This document shows, in pieces, positions 7,055 to 15,762 of a DNA stretch of 64,000 nt. The notes under the pieces are model-generated. The model was not told where the DNA came from and made no database searches. It worked only from the letters and a program-made list of their open reading frames with translations. How positions within the stretch are numbered: the stretch's first letter is position 1; each line of letters begins with the position of its first letter. Source of the stretch: CAVRZR01 sp964354215 (GTDB lineage: Bacteria; Actinomycetota; Coriobacteriia; Anaerosomatales; CAVRZR01); the NCBI GenBank assembly GCA_964354215.1, contig CAYGYT010000003.1, forward strand, positions 1-64,000. The letters are read 5' to 3'. The position numbers and the translations under genes were made by a program.

Positions 7055-8353
7055 CTAGCCGAGAGACCGCAAGGCGAGTCCAGAGAGCAGCTTGGGGTAG
7101 AAGTACGTCGACTTCTGCGGCATCGTCTCGCCGGCGAGCGCTACTTCGCGAAGCTGCTGCATGCGCGTCGCCCGAAGGATGAAGGCCGCATCGTGCTGCT
7201 CGTTGATCGCAAGGGCCTCGTGCGCGTCCTTCACGAACGTGAGACGGTCGAGGGTCTGGGGCCGGTCGGGGTGGATGCCCAGGAGCGGGGAGAGCACGAG
7301 TTCTTGCAGGACCGCGACGTCGAGATGCTTCCACGCCGACGAGTACGGCGCCGTGATCGCCGAGTCCAGATCGACGTCCGCACGGAGCGTGACCAAGCGC
7401 CGCCGTGCATCGCGTGTCTGCACGATGAAGGCAGGGGGACCGTTGTCGTGTAGGACGCTTGACGGGTGGCCGGGTGGCAACTCCTCGATGAGGAATCTGT
7501 CTTCGAGCCCAGCCCAGAAGGCCTCCGGCTCGAATCGACCCTCTGCGTCGGCGACTCGGTGTGTGGGAAGCACGACGAGTTCCGGATCATCCATGTTGGC
7601 GAGCGCCATCATGACGTAGTCGTAGGGCGGGTCGTCGGAAACTCGGTTGCCCGGACTGGCCCCAGCGGCGCGGCGTTCGTCTCGATAGGCGAGCGCGGTC
7701 GTGTACCGATGGTGACCGTCGGCGATGAAGATCTGCCGCTCGGCGAAGAACCGCTCGACCTCGCCGATCGACCCCTCGTCCGCGAGTGCCCAGAGACGGC
7801 TCTCGACATCGTCATCGCCACGCGCGTACTCAACGGGCTCGCCGGCGGTCGCGAACTCAAGAAGAGCGGAGGTCTCGAGCAGGGGATCTGAGAAGAGTCC
7901 GAACACTTGGCTGAAGTTCGCGGCGCACGAGCGCGTGAGGTACAGGCGATCGTCAAGCGCCCTTGGCAGGGTTCTCTCGTGTGGCAGGACCACCCCGTCC
8001 TCGAAACGCTCCAGGCCGACTGCGACGATGAAAGCAAGCCGCCGCACAGGTGTCTCACCGCGCATCCAGCGCTGCTCGAGCACGTAGATGGTCGGCGCTG
8101 CGTCCTGGGCGAGAACTCCCTGTCTGCGCCACGTTTCCCATCGGTCGGCGCCCGTCTCGTAGCGGTTGCCCGGAAGTGAGGGGTCGAGAGGGCCATCGGG
8201 AAGTTCGAGCGCGACGATGTTGTGCTGGTTGCGAGCGAGGAGCTCCGCACGCTGCGTGTCATTGATGACGTCGTACGGGGGCGCCGTGAGCGGCGTGACG
8301 TCGGGAGACGTGGTCGCGTACCTGAAGGCGCGGAACGGACGAACGCGGGCCAC
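7055..8353 (-). CDS. DUF1015 family protein
   Basis: A 432-residue cytoplasmic protein of the widespread DUF1015 family, function unknown. Typical features are the N-terminal PFRAFRYATT..TPLTAPPYDVI, the IYVLEQRW strand, the VLPHERTL segment, and the central IADGHHRYTTAL motif with neighbouring histidines that hints at catalysis or metal binding. The GTG start at 8353 has AAAGGA seven bases upstream on the minus strand. It ends 6 bases from the convergent glycosylase gene. A TATGAT box about 55 bases upstream could be its -10 element. Confidence 0.85.
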   Translation of the reverse strand: MARVRPFRAFRYATTSPDVTPLTAPPYDVINDTQRAELLARNQHNIVALELPDGPLDPSLPGNRYETGADRWETWRRQGVLAQDAAPTIYVLEQRWMRGETPVRRLAFIVAVGLERFEDGVVLPHERTLPRALDDRLYLTRSCAANFSQVFGLFSDPLLETSALLEFATAGEPVEYARGDDDVESRLWALADEGSIGEVERFFAERQIFIADGHHRYTTALAYRDERRAAGASPGNRVSDDPPYDYVMMALANMDDPELVVLPTHRVADAEGRFEPEAFWAGLEDRFLIEELPPGHPSSVLHDNGPPAFIVQTRDARRRLVTLRADVDLDSAITAPYSSAWKHLDVAVLQELVLSPLLGIHPDRPQTLDRLTFVKDAHEALAINEQHDAAFILRATRMQQLREVALAGETMPQKSTYFYPKLLSGLALRSLG

Positions 8354-8478
8354 GTCGAGGTCCTTTCGAAGACGCAGTTCACAGAATCGGGCACGGGAGG
8401 CCGTCGCGAATCATAGCAGTCTAGCGCAGGCGGCTTGGACGCTGCCAGACGCCGGGCAGGATCGTCCAACAGTGCGAG

Positions 8479-8808
8479 CTACATGCCGAGCAGTGCTTGG
8501 ATGACCACGAACGAGAGCATGCCGATCACCGTCGCCCCGAGGAAGCTTCGCGTGATGCGATATGCGAGTGCGGTGACCGCGCAGGCAAGGAGCCACGGAT
8601 TCGACCAAGGCGCCACGAATTGGCCTGTTGGACGCACGACCGTGTTGGCCACGAGCGCTCCCATGACCGAGACGGGGATGAACTGAAGCCAGCGCAGTAC
8701 GGGTGCCGGGAGCTCGACTCGCGAGATAGCAGCGATTGGGACGAAGCGGATCAGGAAGTTCAAGAACGCCATGCCGATGATGACACCCCAGATGACCGTC
8801 GCGCTCAT
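8479..8808 (-). CDS. azlD: AzlD family branched-chain amino acid exporter subunit
   Basis: A 109-residue membrane protein with four hydrophobic stretches (VIWGVIIGMAFLNFLIRFVP; PVLRWLQFIPVSVMGALVAN; PWLLACAVTALAY; ATVIGMLSFVVIQALL). It is the small partner of AzlC in branched-chain amino acid export. Its ATG overlaps the azlC stop codon in an ATGA junction, so the two are translationally coupled. The substrate is inferred from the family. Confidence 0.9.
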   Translation of the reverse strand: MSATVIWGVIIGMAFLNFLIRFVPIAAISRVELPAPVLRWLQFIPVSVMGALVANTVVRPTGQFVAPWSNPWLLACAVTALAYRITRSFLGATVIGMLSFVVIQALLGM

Positions 8809-9530
8809 CGGTAGACCACCGTGCCCAGGGTTGCAGCGAGCATCGAAGCGATCACCACGTACCAGCTCGGAAGGACCGCCACGCCGAGAGACCGCAGGAG
8901 CGGCAACGCAACGACGATGGTGGCGGCTGCCAGCCCGATGAGCGCCTGTCGGCGATCCTCGGCGAGCGCAACGAAAAGTGCGGTGAACATCGCGGGCATC
9001 GCGAACTGGACGCCCCACCGGTTCGGATCCCCGATGAAGCTTGCGCCTGCTGCTCCGATCGTCGTGCCGAGTACCCACCCCGTCCACGCGACAGCACCAA
9101 CCCCCGCCATCGAGCGCCAGGTTGCGCGCCCCTCCCTCAGATCAGTGATGTTAACCGCGAACGTCTCGTCGGTCAGCGAGAACGCGAGGAGGGCCTGTGT
9201 GCTGAGGCGCTCTCGGCGAAGGTACGGAGAGAGCGTGCCGCCGAAGAGCACGTAGCGCAGGTTCACGACCGAGGTCGCAACGAGGACGGAGGTGACTGTC
9301 GCGCCCGCTCGCATGAGTTCGAGGGCTATGAACTGGCCCGCGCCCGCGAGCGCGGTGGCCGAGCAGATGGTCGCCTCGGCGACCGAGAAGCCGATCGTAC
9401 GGGCCAGAATCCCGAACGCCATACCAGCGGGAACGTAGCCGAGGAAGATGGGAAACCCGAGTTTCACGCCACGAGCCAGGGCGCCGGAGCGATCGGTTGT
9501 GAGGCGGTCGTCCGCGGGTTCAGCGCACAT
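8805..9530 (-). CDS. azlC: AzlC family branched-chain amino acid permease
   Basis: The large subunit of an AzlCD exporter, 241 residues from the ATG at 9530, with about seven hydrophobic segments. The family core is visible: GFPIFLGYVPAGMAFGILA, ATALAGAGQFIALEL, VVNLRYVLFGGTLSPYLR and SLTDETFAV. No Shine-Dalgarno precedes the ATG. Instead a TGC-TACCAT extended -10 element ends seven bases before it, so the mRNA is probably leaderless. It is coupled to azlD and divergent from the small protein gene at 9662. Confidence 0.9.
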   Translation of the reverse strand: MCAEPADDRLTTDRSGALARGVKLGFPIFLGYVPAGMAFGILARTIGFSVAEATICSATALAGAGQFIALELMRAGATVTSVLVATSVVNLRYVLFGGTLSPYLRRERLSTQALLAFSLTDETFAVNITDLREGRATWRSMAGVGAVAWTGWVLGTTIGAAGASFIGDPNRWGVQFAMPAMFTALFVALAEDRRQALIGLAAATIVVALPLLRSLGVAVLPSWYVVIASMLAATLGTVVYR

Positions 9531-9661
9531 GCGCGGAATGGTAGCACGTGACACTCGCACGTGGCCTGTTTCTTGCGGGGAGGCCGGCGTACGGTGGAGC
9601 CTCGATGCGTATCGGGGGTACACTAGACGAGAGGGGCATCCGCCGCAAGGAGGCGAGTGCG

Positions 9662-10036
9662 ATGGAGTTCACGATTACGTGCCCCAACGACGGCCCGGTC
9701 GAGGTCTCGATCGAGGACGTCGATACGGTCGTGCTCCAGGAGCCCGAGCGGGCTGAGATCGTGTTCACGTGCCCCCAGTGCGGCGAACCCATCACCGTTC
9801 AGATCGTCATACCGAGTTTCCTTATGGCCGCCATCGAGGCGATGGCCGAGGACGGCGACGGGCATCCTCCCATCGCTGGCCTCGTTGCCCTCGTGTCTGA
9901 GGAGACGGTGTTCGTCGAGGAGACATCGCGCGAAGACGACCCGGTCATCGACGCGTACTGCGAGTACTTCCGCAGGCAGCTCGCTCGTGTCGGCTGCGCC
10001 GAAGAAGCGATCTTGGAGATCGACGCCGATACCTGA
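9662..10036 (+). CDS. Small zinc-ribbon-like protein, unknown
   Basis: A 124-residue protein with two cysteine pairs or half-pairs (TCPNDGPV near residue 5 and TCPQCGEPI near residue 37) that suggest a zinc ribbon, followed by an acidic, mostly helical C-terminal half. AAGGAGG sits eight bases before the ATG. A TACACT box at 9619-9624 may be its -10. There is no membrane segment. I cannot name a family; the N-terminal part resembles CpXC-like ribbons only loosely. Confidence 0.7.
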   Translation: MEFTITCPNDGPVEVSIEDVDTVVLQEPERAEIVFTCPQCGEPITVQIVIPSFLMAAIEAMAEDGDGHPPIAGLVALVSEETVFVEETSREDDPVIDAYCEYFRRQLARVGCAEEAILEIDADT

Positions 10037-10211
10037 GCGGCGTCCGATTCCCGATCCAGCTGATTCGCGAGCTCGCCCGTTCAGTCCGGCCGTCCGGCCG
10101 GGTTCTGCTACCATCACATGCGTGCGTTTGCTGGCGCACCCGTTCGCCGCATCCGGCTGGACGGACATCTGTCGCCGGACAGGCGACTGAAGACGCGAGG
10201 AGGCACGACAC

Positions 10212-10769
10212 ATGCCGCTGTGCTTCGGGGCGATCGCGTTGCTCGTGGTGGTGGCCGCGTTCGGACTGATCGCGGTATACAACCGGCTTGTCGTACTGCG
10301 CAACCGTGTCGACAACTCCTGGTCGCAGATCGACGTGCAGCTTCGGCGTCGCTACGACCTCATCCCGAACCTCGTCGAAACGGTGAAGGGCTACGCGTCG
10401 CACGAGAGCGCGACCTTCGAGAAGGTCACGCAGGCGCGCAACATGGCCATCAACGCGCAGACCGTACGCGAGCAGGGCGAAGCCGAGAACATGCTGACTG
10501 GTGCTCTCAAGAGCCTCTTTGCGGTTGCGGAGGCCTACCCAGACCTCAAGGCGAATCAGAACTTCCTGCTGCTGCAGGAGGAGCTGTCAAACACCGAGGG
10601 CAAGATCGCGTACGCGCGGCAGTTCTACAACGACTCGGTGATGAGCTACAACACAGCCACCCAATCCTTCCCCTCGAATCTGATCGCGGGCATGTTCAGC
10701 TTCACGCTGCGCGAGTACTTCGAGATCGAGGCCGCAGCTGCCGAGCCCGTGAAGGTGGACTTCTCGTAG
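10212..10769 (+). CDS. lemA: LemA family protein
   Basis: A 185-residue LemA family protein: one N-terminal membrane helix (IALLVVVAAFGLIAVYNRLV), then the diagnostic helical domain beginning RNRVDNSWSQIDVQLRRRYD and LIPNLVETVKGYASHE. Family topology places the helical domain outside the cell, but its molecular role is unknown. AGGAGG lies about eight bases before the ATG. Unlike many genomes there is no adjacent TPM-domain or M48 protease gene. Lgt follows after 40 bases. Confidence 0.93.
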   Translation: MPLCFGAIALLVVVAAFGLIAVYNRLVVLRNRVDNSWSQIDVQLRRRYDLIPNLVETVKGYASHESATFEKVTQARNMAINAQTVREQGEAENMLTGALKSLFAVAEAYPDLKANQNFLLLQEELSNTEGKIAYARQFYNDSVMSYNTATQSFPSNLIAGMFSFTLREYFEIEAAAAEPVKVDFS

Positions 10770-10809
10770 CCGCAGTGCGCGCCTTCGAGTCGCGGAGACC
10801 GTATCACGG

Positions 10810-11622
10810 GTGGCGATAGGCGCCGTGGGCAGCATCGCGTTTCCTGCCATCGATCCTGTTCTCGTACGGATCGGACCCTTTGCGGTCCATTGGTACGGGA
10901 TCGCGTACGTCATCGCCTTTGTCTCAGCAGGCCTGATCGCCCGGTGGCTCATCGGACGTTGGGGACTGCCCCTCACCGACGACGACCTCATAGAGATCGT
11001 GCTTGCCGCGGTCGTCGGCGTGATCGTCGGCTCTCGGCTTGGCTATGTGATCATCTACGGAGGCGTTCAGTACTGGCGCCATCCGCTCGAGGTGTTCGCG
11101 ATCTGGGATGGTGGGATGGCCTTCCACGGAGGCCTCACAGGCATCCTCGTCGCCGCGTGGGTCGAGTCACGGCGAAAGCCGATCTCCTTCCTGCGACTGT
11201 GCGATATGGGTGCGGTGGGTACGCCGGTCGGCATCCTCTTTGGACGGCTCGCGAACTTCGTGAACGGCGAACTATGGGGTAGGCCGACTACTGTGTCCTG
11301 GGGGGTCGTCTTCCCGGGAGCGGGGTCCCTGCCACGGCACCCCTCGCAGCTCTACGAAGCAGCGCTCGAGGGTGCGGTCCTGCTCACGGTGCTGCTCCTC
11401 TTGGCCCGCAGACGCCGGCCCGACGGCGAGATCCTCGGCTGGTTCCTGCTGCTGTACGGCATCTTCAGGATTTCCCTCGAGTTCCTCCGTCAGCCTGACG
11501 TCCAGCTTGGGTTCATAGCCGGGCCGTTCACGATGGGACAGGTGCTGAGCCTACCGCTCGTGGCAGTCGGCGCGTGGCTCGTATGGCGGGCGAGGCGGCA
11601 AACTCGGCCAGCCGAGCAGTAG
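10810..11622 (+). CDS. lgt: Prolipoprotein diacylglyceryl transferase
   Basis: Transfers diacylglycerol from phosphatidylglycerol to the lipobox cysteine of prolipoproteins, the first step of lipoprotein maturation in the membrane. It has 270 residues with about seven membrane helices. Signature segments are HWYGIAYVIAF, the GGMAFHGGLTG core with the essential His, and GRLANFVNGELWGRPT. RHPSQLYEAALEG follows. The start is GTG at 10810, with a weak ribosome site; a second GTG lies at 10825. At least three lipoproteins with clear lipoboxes are encoded in this window and would be substrates. Confidence 0.95.
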   Translation: MAIGAVGSIAFPAIDPVLVRIGPFAVHWYGIAYVIAFVSAGLIARWLIGRWGLPLTDDDLIEIVLAAVVGVIVGSRLGYVIIYGGVQYWRHPLEVFAIWDGGMAFHGGLTGILVAAWVESRRKPISFLRLCDMGAVGTPVGILFGRLANFVNGELWGRPTTVSWGVVFPGAGSLPRHPSQLYEAALEGAVLLTVLLLLARRRRPDGEILGWFLLLYGIFRISLEFLRQPDVQLGFIAGPFTMGQVLSLPLVAVGAWLVWRARRQTRPAEQ

Positions 11623-11628
11623 CGGACG

Positions 11629-11700
11629 GCAGTCGGTCAGGGGGCCGCAGTCGGTCAGAACGCGGCACCCGGTCAGAAGGCGGCACCCGGCCGAGTCGAG
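11629..11700. repeat. Four 18-bp imperfect tandem repeats
   Basis: Four copies with an exact 18-bp period start at 11629, 11647, 11665 and 11683. The first two share GCAGTCGGTCAG, the third has GCACCCGGTCAG and the fourth GCACCCGGCCGAG. The period is a multiple of three, so an overlapping minus-strand frame shows a repeated six-residue unit. It lies just past the lgt stop and probably arose by slippage. Confidence 0.7.
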
Positions 11701-11704
11701 GCGC

Positions 11705-11914
11705 CTACGTCGAAGGAGGGCAGATGCTGGTACGTGACCAGCAGGGTCCTTCTCGCTCGAAGCACCGAACACTCTCACCCGGGCGCAGGGAGCGCGGCGG
11801 AGAGCACGCCGTGCAGAACAGACGCGGGAACGACCCGATCAGGTCTTTCAGGTCCGCATCGTCGTACGGCCGCGGGTCGGGCTGTTCGACCGTGTGCAAC
11901 AGATAGCATGACAT
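11705..11914 (-). CDS. Doubtful small ORF in a 445-bp intergenic stretch
   Basis: The stretch 11623-12067 between lgt and the YerB-like gene holds the tandem repeat, this possible minus-strand frame, and a promoter for the next gene. The frame would encode about 69 residues with several cysteines. It contains HTVEQPDPRPYDDADLKDLI and two later Cys-containing segments. No ribosome site precedes the ATG at 11914 and no family is recognised. It may be spurious. Confidence 0.2.
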   Translation of the reverse strand: MSCYLLHTVEQPDPRPYDDADLKDLIGSFPRLFCTACSPPRSLRPGESVRCFEREGPCWSRTSICPPST

Positions 11915-12011
11915 CAGGCACCGCGTTCGCTTCGCAGATGAAAGGCACACGTGCGTTATCGGCAGCCGCGCGCGCTTTGTTGACGGCGCGAAGTCAGAGA
12001 CCGGTGCTCGA

Positions 12012-12040
12012 TTGACCCGTACGAGGTCGATGCCTAGACT
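12012..12040 (+). promoter_or_regulatory. Promoter for the YerB-like lipoprotein gene
   Basis: TTGACC at 12012-12017 and TAGACT at 12035-12040 are separated by 17 bases, an optimal sigma-70 arrangement. Transcription would begin about 20 bases before the ATG at 12068. Confidence 0.65.
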
Positions 12041-12067
12041 CGCCGAGGACCTGGCGAAGGAGACGCA

Positions 12068-13129
12068 ATGAGGCCTGCACGACACTGGAAGCACGCGATT
12101 GCAGTCGCCCTCGCCGTGGCGCTCCTGGTCGCGCTTCCGGGGTGCTCCAGAAGAACCGCGCCTCGTGCGGTCACATCGGCGTGGCCGAGAGCCGATGCCG
12201 AACGGGTGGTACCCCCGCCGGCTGAGCCTACGCGCTGGCCGCTCACGGGCCTCGATGCGCCCAATGCTTCAATCACCAAGCGCCGAGTGGTGTCGGTGAA
12301 GATCGAGAACTCGCCACCAGCTCGACCGCAGACCGCGCTCAATCGCGCCGACGTCGTCTACGAGTCGCTCGCCGAGGGCGGGATCACGCGCTTCAACGCG
12401 ATCTTCCACTCACAGGATCCCAAGATGATCGGTCCCGTTCGCAGCGCGCGGCTGTCCGATACCTGGATCGTGCCGCAGTACAACGCGCTCTTCTTCTTCT
12501 CGGGTGCCTCCGGCTTCGTCACCGGCCGGCTCAAGAAGGCTGGGATCCCGCTTCTGAGTGAAGACGCGGGCGTCACTCGCGTGTACGTGCGCTCAAGCGC
12601 GCGGCCGGCTCCACATGATCTGTACCTGAAGGGGAACCTCGCCCGTCAGGAGGGTCGCCGCCGCGGGTATCCCGCTACGCAGATCCTGAAGCCGTTCGCC
12701 TTCGAGCGACGCAGAGTAGAGACGACGACGACCGTCACCCGCATAGACATCCCGCTCTCGACCTTCAGCCGAACGACCTGGACGTACGATCCTTCGACCG
12801 GAATGTACCTGCGTCAGACGAACGGCGTGCGTCACAACGACGCCGAGACGGGTCAGCAGGTGCGCACGCGAAACGTGGTCGTTATGTGGGCGCCGATGCG
12901 CTCGTCGGGGCGCCCCGACAAGAACGGCAACCCGACGTACGACATCGTCTTGGGTGGCAAGAACCGGGCGTCGGTCTTCCACGATGGCCGCCAATTCGAC
13001 GGCGAGTGGTCAGCGGACCAGAACTCGCCGCCGGTGTTCAAGAGCGACGACGGCACGCTCATCAAGCTTGCCCCCGGCAACTCATGGTTCGAAGTGATCC
13101 CGACCAACGTCAACATCTCGCTCAAGTAG
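12068..13129 (+). CDS. DUF3048 (YerB-like) lipoprotein
   Basis: A 353-residue secreted lipoprotein. The signal peptide ends in the lipobox LPGC with C26 as the lipidated residue. The DUF3048 domain begins near residue 60 (PLTGLDAPN) and shows family hallmarks: VKIENSPPARPQTALNRADV, YESLAEGGITRFNAIFHSQ and IGPVRSARLSD. The C-terminal part (about residues 240-350) contains VVVMWAP, GGKNRASVFHDGRQFDGEW and APGNSWFEVIP. YerB-type proteins are found in Gram-positive bacteria; their function is not established, and a cell-envelope role is likely. AAGGAG lies five bases before the ATG. Confidence 0.9.
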   Translation: MRPARHWKHAIAVALAVALLVALPGCSRRTAPRAVTSAWPRADAERVVPPPAEPTRWPLTGLDAPNASITKRRVVSVKIENSPPARPQTALNRADVVYESLAEGGITRFNAIFHSQDPKMIGPVRSARLSDTWIVPQYNALFFFSGASGFVTGRLKKAGIPLLSEDAGVTRVYVRSSARPAPHDLYLKGNLARQEGRRRGYPATQILKPFAFERRRVETTTTVTRIDIPLSTFSRTTWTYDPSTGMYLRQTNGVRHNDAETGQQVRTRNVVVMWAPMRSSGRPDKNGNPTYDIVLGGKNRASVFHDGRQFDGEWSADQNSPPVFKSDDGTLIKLAPGNSWFEVIPTNVNISLK

Positions 13130-13178
13130 AGGCGGCTCGCACCCGCAGCTTGAGTGCGCTTTCCGAGCGGGTCCACGG

Positions 13179-13208
13179 TTGTGGCACGTGGGAACGCGCA
13201 GGTACAAT
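13179..13208 (+). promoter_or_regulatory. pdxS promoter
   Basis: TTGTGG at 13179-13184 and TACAAT at 13203-13208 with an 18-base spacer. The -10 region lies inside GCAGGTACAATCTTG (13198-13212), a 15-base string found identically at the cspA promoter. The leader before the GTG at 13280 would be about 65 bases. Confidence 0.6.
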
Positions 13209-13279
13209 CTTGGCCTGCATCCAACCAACAACCGGCGACCGTGGGCGAACGCGCCTGGCGCCGAAAGGAGCACCGCATC

Positions 13280-14176
13280 GTGGTTGAGAACCAGAGAGAG
13301 ACCGGCACGCTTCTCGTGAAGACCGGCTTGGCCGAGATGCTCAAGGGCGGCGTCATCATGGACGTCGTCAACGCGGAGCAGGCCAAGATCGCCGAGGATG
13401 CAGGTGCCGTGGCCGTCATGTCGCTCGAGCGGGTACCGGCGGACATCCGCGCTTCGGGCGGCGTCGCGCGGATGGCCGACCCCACGAAGGTCGTCGAGAT
13501 CATGGAGGCCGTGAGCGTTCCTGTCATGGCCAAGTGCCGCATCGGCCACTTCGTTGAGGCCCAGGTGCTGCAGTCGCTCGGTGTGGACTACATCGACGAG
13601 TCCGAGGTGCTGACCCCGGCCGACGAGCAGTACCACGTGAACAAATGGGACTTCACCGCACCGTTCGTGTGCGGTGCACGTGATCTCGGCGAAGCGCTTC
13701 GGCGCATCTCCGAAGGCGCCGCCATGGTTCGCACTAAGGGCGAGCCGGGAACCGGCAACGTCGTCGAGGCCGTCCGCCATATGCGCACGGTGACCGACGG
13801 AATCGCTTGGATCGCGGGTCTACGCGAAGAGCAGCTCTTCGACGCGGCCAAGCAGTTGGGCGCGCCCTATGAACTCGTCAGCTGGGTCCACGACAACGGC
13901 AAGCTCCCCGTCGTGAACTTCTCGGCGGGTGGAATCGCCACTCCGGCCGACGCCGCCCTGATGATGCAGCTCGGCTGCGATGGCGTGTTCGTCGGCAGCG
14001 GCATCTTCAAGAGCGGCGACCCGGCCAAGCGCGCCAAGGCGATCGTCGAGGCCACCACGCATTTCGAGGATGCCGCAGTGATCGGGCGCGTTTCTCGCGA
14101 TCTGGGCGAGGCGATGGTGGGCATCAACATCTCGGACATCCCGGACGCCGAGCGGATGCAGGAGCGGGGCTGGTAG
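13280..14176 (+). CDS. pdxS: Pyridoxal 5'-phosphate synthase subunit PdxS
   Basis: The synthase subunit of the PdxST complex, which builds pyridoxal phosphate from ribose 5-phosphate, glyceraldehyde 3-phosphate and ammonia. It has 298 residues, close to the usual family size. Recognisable parts: LKGGVIMDVVNAEQAKIAED with the sugar-phosphate-binding Asp, AVMSLERVPADIRASGGVAR with the Schiff-base Lys region following in PVMAKCRIGHFVEAQ, RTKGEPGTGNV, and the terminal AERMQERGW. GTG at 13280 is chosen because AAAGGAG precedes it by nine bases. pdxT follows after one base. Confidence 0.98.
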   Translation: MVENQRETGTLLVKTGLAEMLKGGVIMDVVNAEQAKIAEDAGAVAVMSLERVPADIRASGGVARMADPTKVVEIMEAVSVPVMAKCRIGHFVEAQVLQSLGVDYIDESEVLTPADEQYHVNKWDFTAPFVCGARDLGEALRRISEGAAMVRTKGEPGTGNVVEAVRHMRTVTDGIAWIAGLREEQLFDAAKQLGAPYELVSWVHDNGKLPVVNFSAGGIATPADAALMMQLGCDGVFVGSGIFKSGDPAKRAKAIVEATTHFEDAAVIGRVSRDLGEAMVGINISDIPDAERMQERGW

Positions 14177-14177
14177 C

Positions 14178-14756
14178 GTGCGCATCGGTGTTCTCGCTCT
14201 GCAAGGCGCTGTTCGCGAGCACATCATGATGCTTGAGGCGCTCGACGTCTCGTGCCTCGCGGTGCGCACGGCCAAGCAGCTCGGCAACCTGTCCGGATTG
14301 ATCATTCCGGGCGGCGAGTCCACCGCCATCGGCAAGCTCATGGAGACGTACGAGTTCTACGATCCGATCCGCGAGCACCACGAAGCGGGTCTGGCCGTCT
14401 GGGGCACCTGCGCGGGAGCGATCCTCGTGGCATCCGAGATTCTCGACGAGGTCCCTGGGCAGAGAAGCCTCGAGCTCATGGATATCAGCGTGCGGCGAAA
14501 TGCGTTCGGCAGGCAGATCGACTCATTCGAAGCGGACCTCGACTTCGCGCACGTGCCGGGGGGAAAGTTCCGCGGGGTGTTCATCCGTGCGCCGTGGATC
14601 GAGCGCGTCGGCGACGAGGCACAGACGCTCGCCACGCACGACGGTAGGGTGGTGGCCGCTCGGCAGGGCGACCTGCTCGCCACCGTGTTCCATCCCGAGC
14701 TCACGGGCGACCCCCGCATCCACCGGTACTTCGTCGAACACGTCGTCGGGCGCTAG
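14178..14756 (+). CDS. pdxT: Pyridoxal 5'-phosphate synthase glutaminase PdxT
   Basis: The glutaminase subunit that feeds ammonia to PdxS. It has 192 residues from the GTG at 14178, one base after the pdxS stop, so the two are translationally coupled. The class I glutamine amidotransferase triad is complete: C78 in WGTCAGA, and H172 and E174 in FHPEL. PGGEST near residue 44 is the oxyanion strand. MRIGVLALQGAVREH is the typical PdxT N-terminus. Confidence 0.97.
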   Translation: MRIGVLALQGAVREHIMMLEALDVSCLAVRTAKQLGNLSGLIIPGGESTAIGKLMETYEFYDPIREHHEAGLAVWGTCAGAILVASEILDEVPGQRSLELMDISVRRNAFGRQIDSFEADLDFAHVPGGKFRGVFIRAPWIERVGDEAQTLATHDGRVVAARQGDLLATVFHPELTGDPRIHRYFVEHVVGR

Positions 14757-14819
14757 CGCACGACGACGTCAACTAGCTTCGTTGGCCCTGCCCGTCGACG
14801 GTGAATCGAAAGGAACGGC

Positions 14820-15575
14820 ATGTCCGGGCACTCGAAATGGGCGACCACCAAGCACCGCAAAGCCGCACAGGACAAGAAGCGCTCGGCGCTGTTCAGCAAG
14901 CTGTCCCGGATGATCACGGTGGCTGCGAAGACGGGCGGCGACCCCAATCCCGACAACAACGCTTCGCTTGCGGCCGCCATCGCCAAGGCGAAGTCGTACT
15001 CGCTCCCGAAGGACAAGATCGACGTCGCCATCAACAAGGCCTTCAGTGCGGGCGGCGGCGCCAACTACGAGGACGTCGTGTACGAGGGCTACGGTCCCGC
15101 CGGTGTGGCCATCTACCTCGAGTCGCTCACGGACAACCGCAACCGCACAGCGGCGGACGTACGCAGCGCGTTTACCCGAGCCGGCGGCAATCTCGCCTCG
15201 ACCGGCGCGGTCGCGTTCCAGTTCGAGCGCAAGGGCCAAGTCGTGCTCGACAAGGCCGGCGCCCCGGACGAGGAAGACCTGCTGCTCGCTGTCATGGAGG
15301 CGGGAGGCGAGGACCTCGCAGAGGGTGAGGACGAGTGGGTCGTGACGACCGCTCCCACCGAGGTCGCGGCTGTGCGGGACGGGCTCGAGGGGGCCGGCAT
15401 CGCCGTGCGCGGCGCCGAGCTTACGATGGAGCCCATCACGCCGATCGTCGTTTCGGTCGAGGACGCGAAGAAGGTACTCCGCCTCGTGGACGCGCTGGAG
15501 GAGCACGACGACATCCAGAACGTCTACCACAACATGGAGCTCACCGACGAGATTGCCGCCGTGCTCGACGCGTAG
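14820..15575 (+). CDS. yebC: YebC/PmpR family protein
   Basis: A 251-residue protein of the YebC/PmpR family (MSGHSKWATTKHRKAAQDKK, an almost invariant start). Family members have been described as DNA-binding regulators. More recently some were linked to relief of ribosome stalling at proline stretches, so the exact role here is open. Conserved parts include LPKDKIDVAINKA, EGYGPAGVAIYLESLTDNRN and FQFERKGQV. AAAGGA precedes the ATG. The placement just before ruvC is the usual bacterial arrangement. Confidence 0.95.
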   Translation: MSGHSKWATTKHRKAAQDKKRSALFSKLSRMITVAAKTGGDPNPDNNASLAAAIAKAKSYSLPKDKIDVAINKAFSAGGGANYEDVVYEGYGPAGVAIYLESLTDNRNRTAADVRSAFTRAGGNLASTGAVAFQFERKGQVVLDKAGAPDEEDLLLAVMEAGGEDLAEGEDEWVVTTAPTEVAAVRDGLEGAGIAVRGAELTMEPITPIVVSVEDAKKVLRLVDALEEHDDIQNVYHNMELTDEIAAVLDA

Positions 15576-15762
15576 GCGCCGACGAACGCGGGGGCAGGTG
15601 CGCACCGCCGTTGAACGGGCACGGTGTGCGCCCGTCTCGTCTGTCGAGGCGTTGGGCCCGCTCGCTTTACGCACCCGGAGCCTCGCGCTAACCTGAACAT
15701 ATGTTCGATAGTCCAGAGGCCGCGCTCTCGAGCGCTTCTGCCGAGCAGGAGGGGCACACCGC

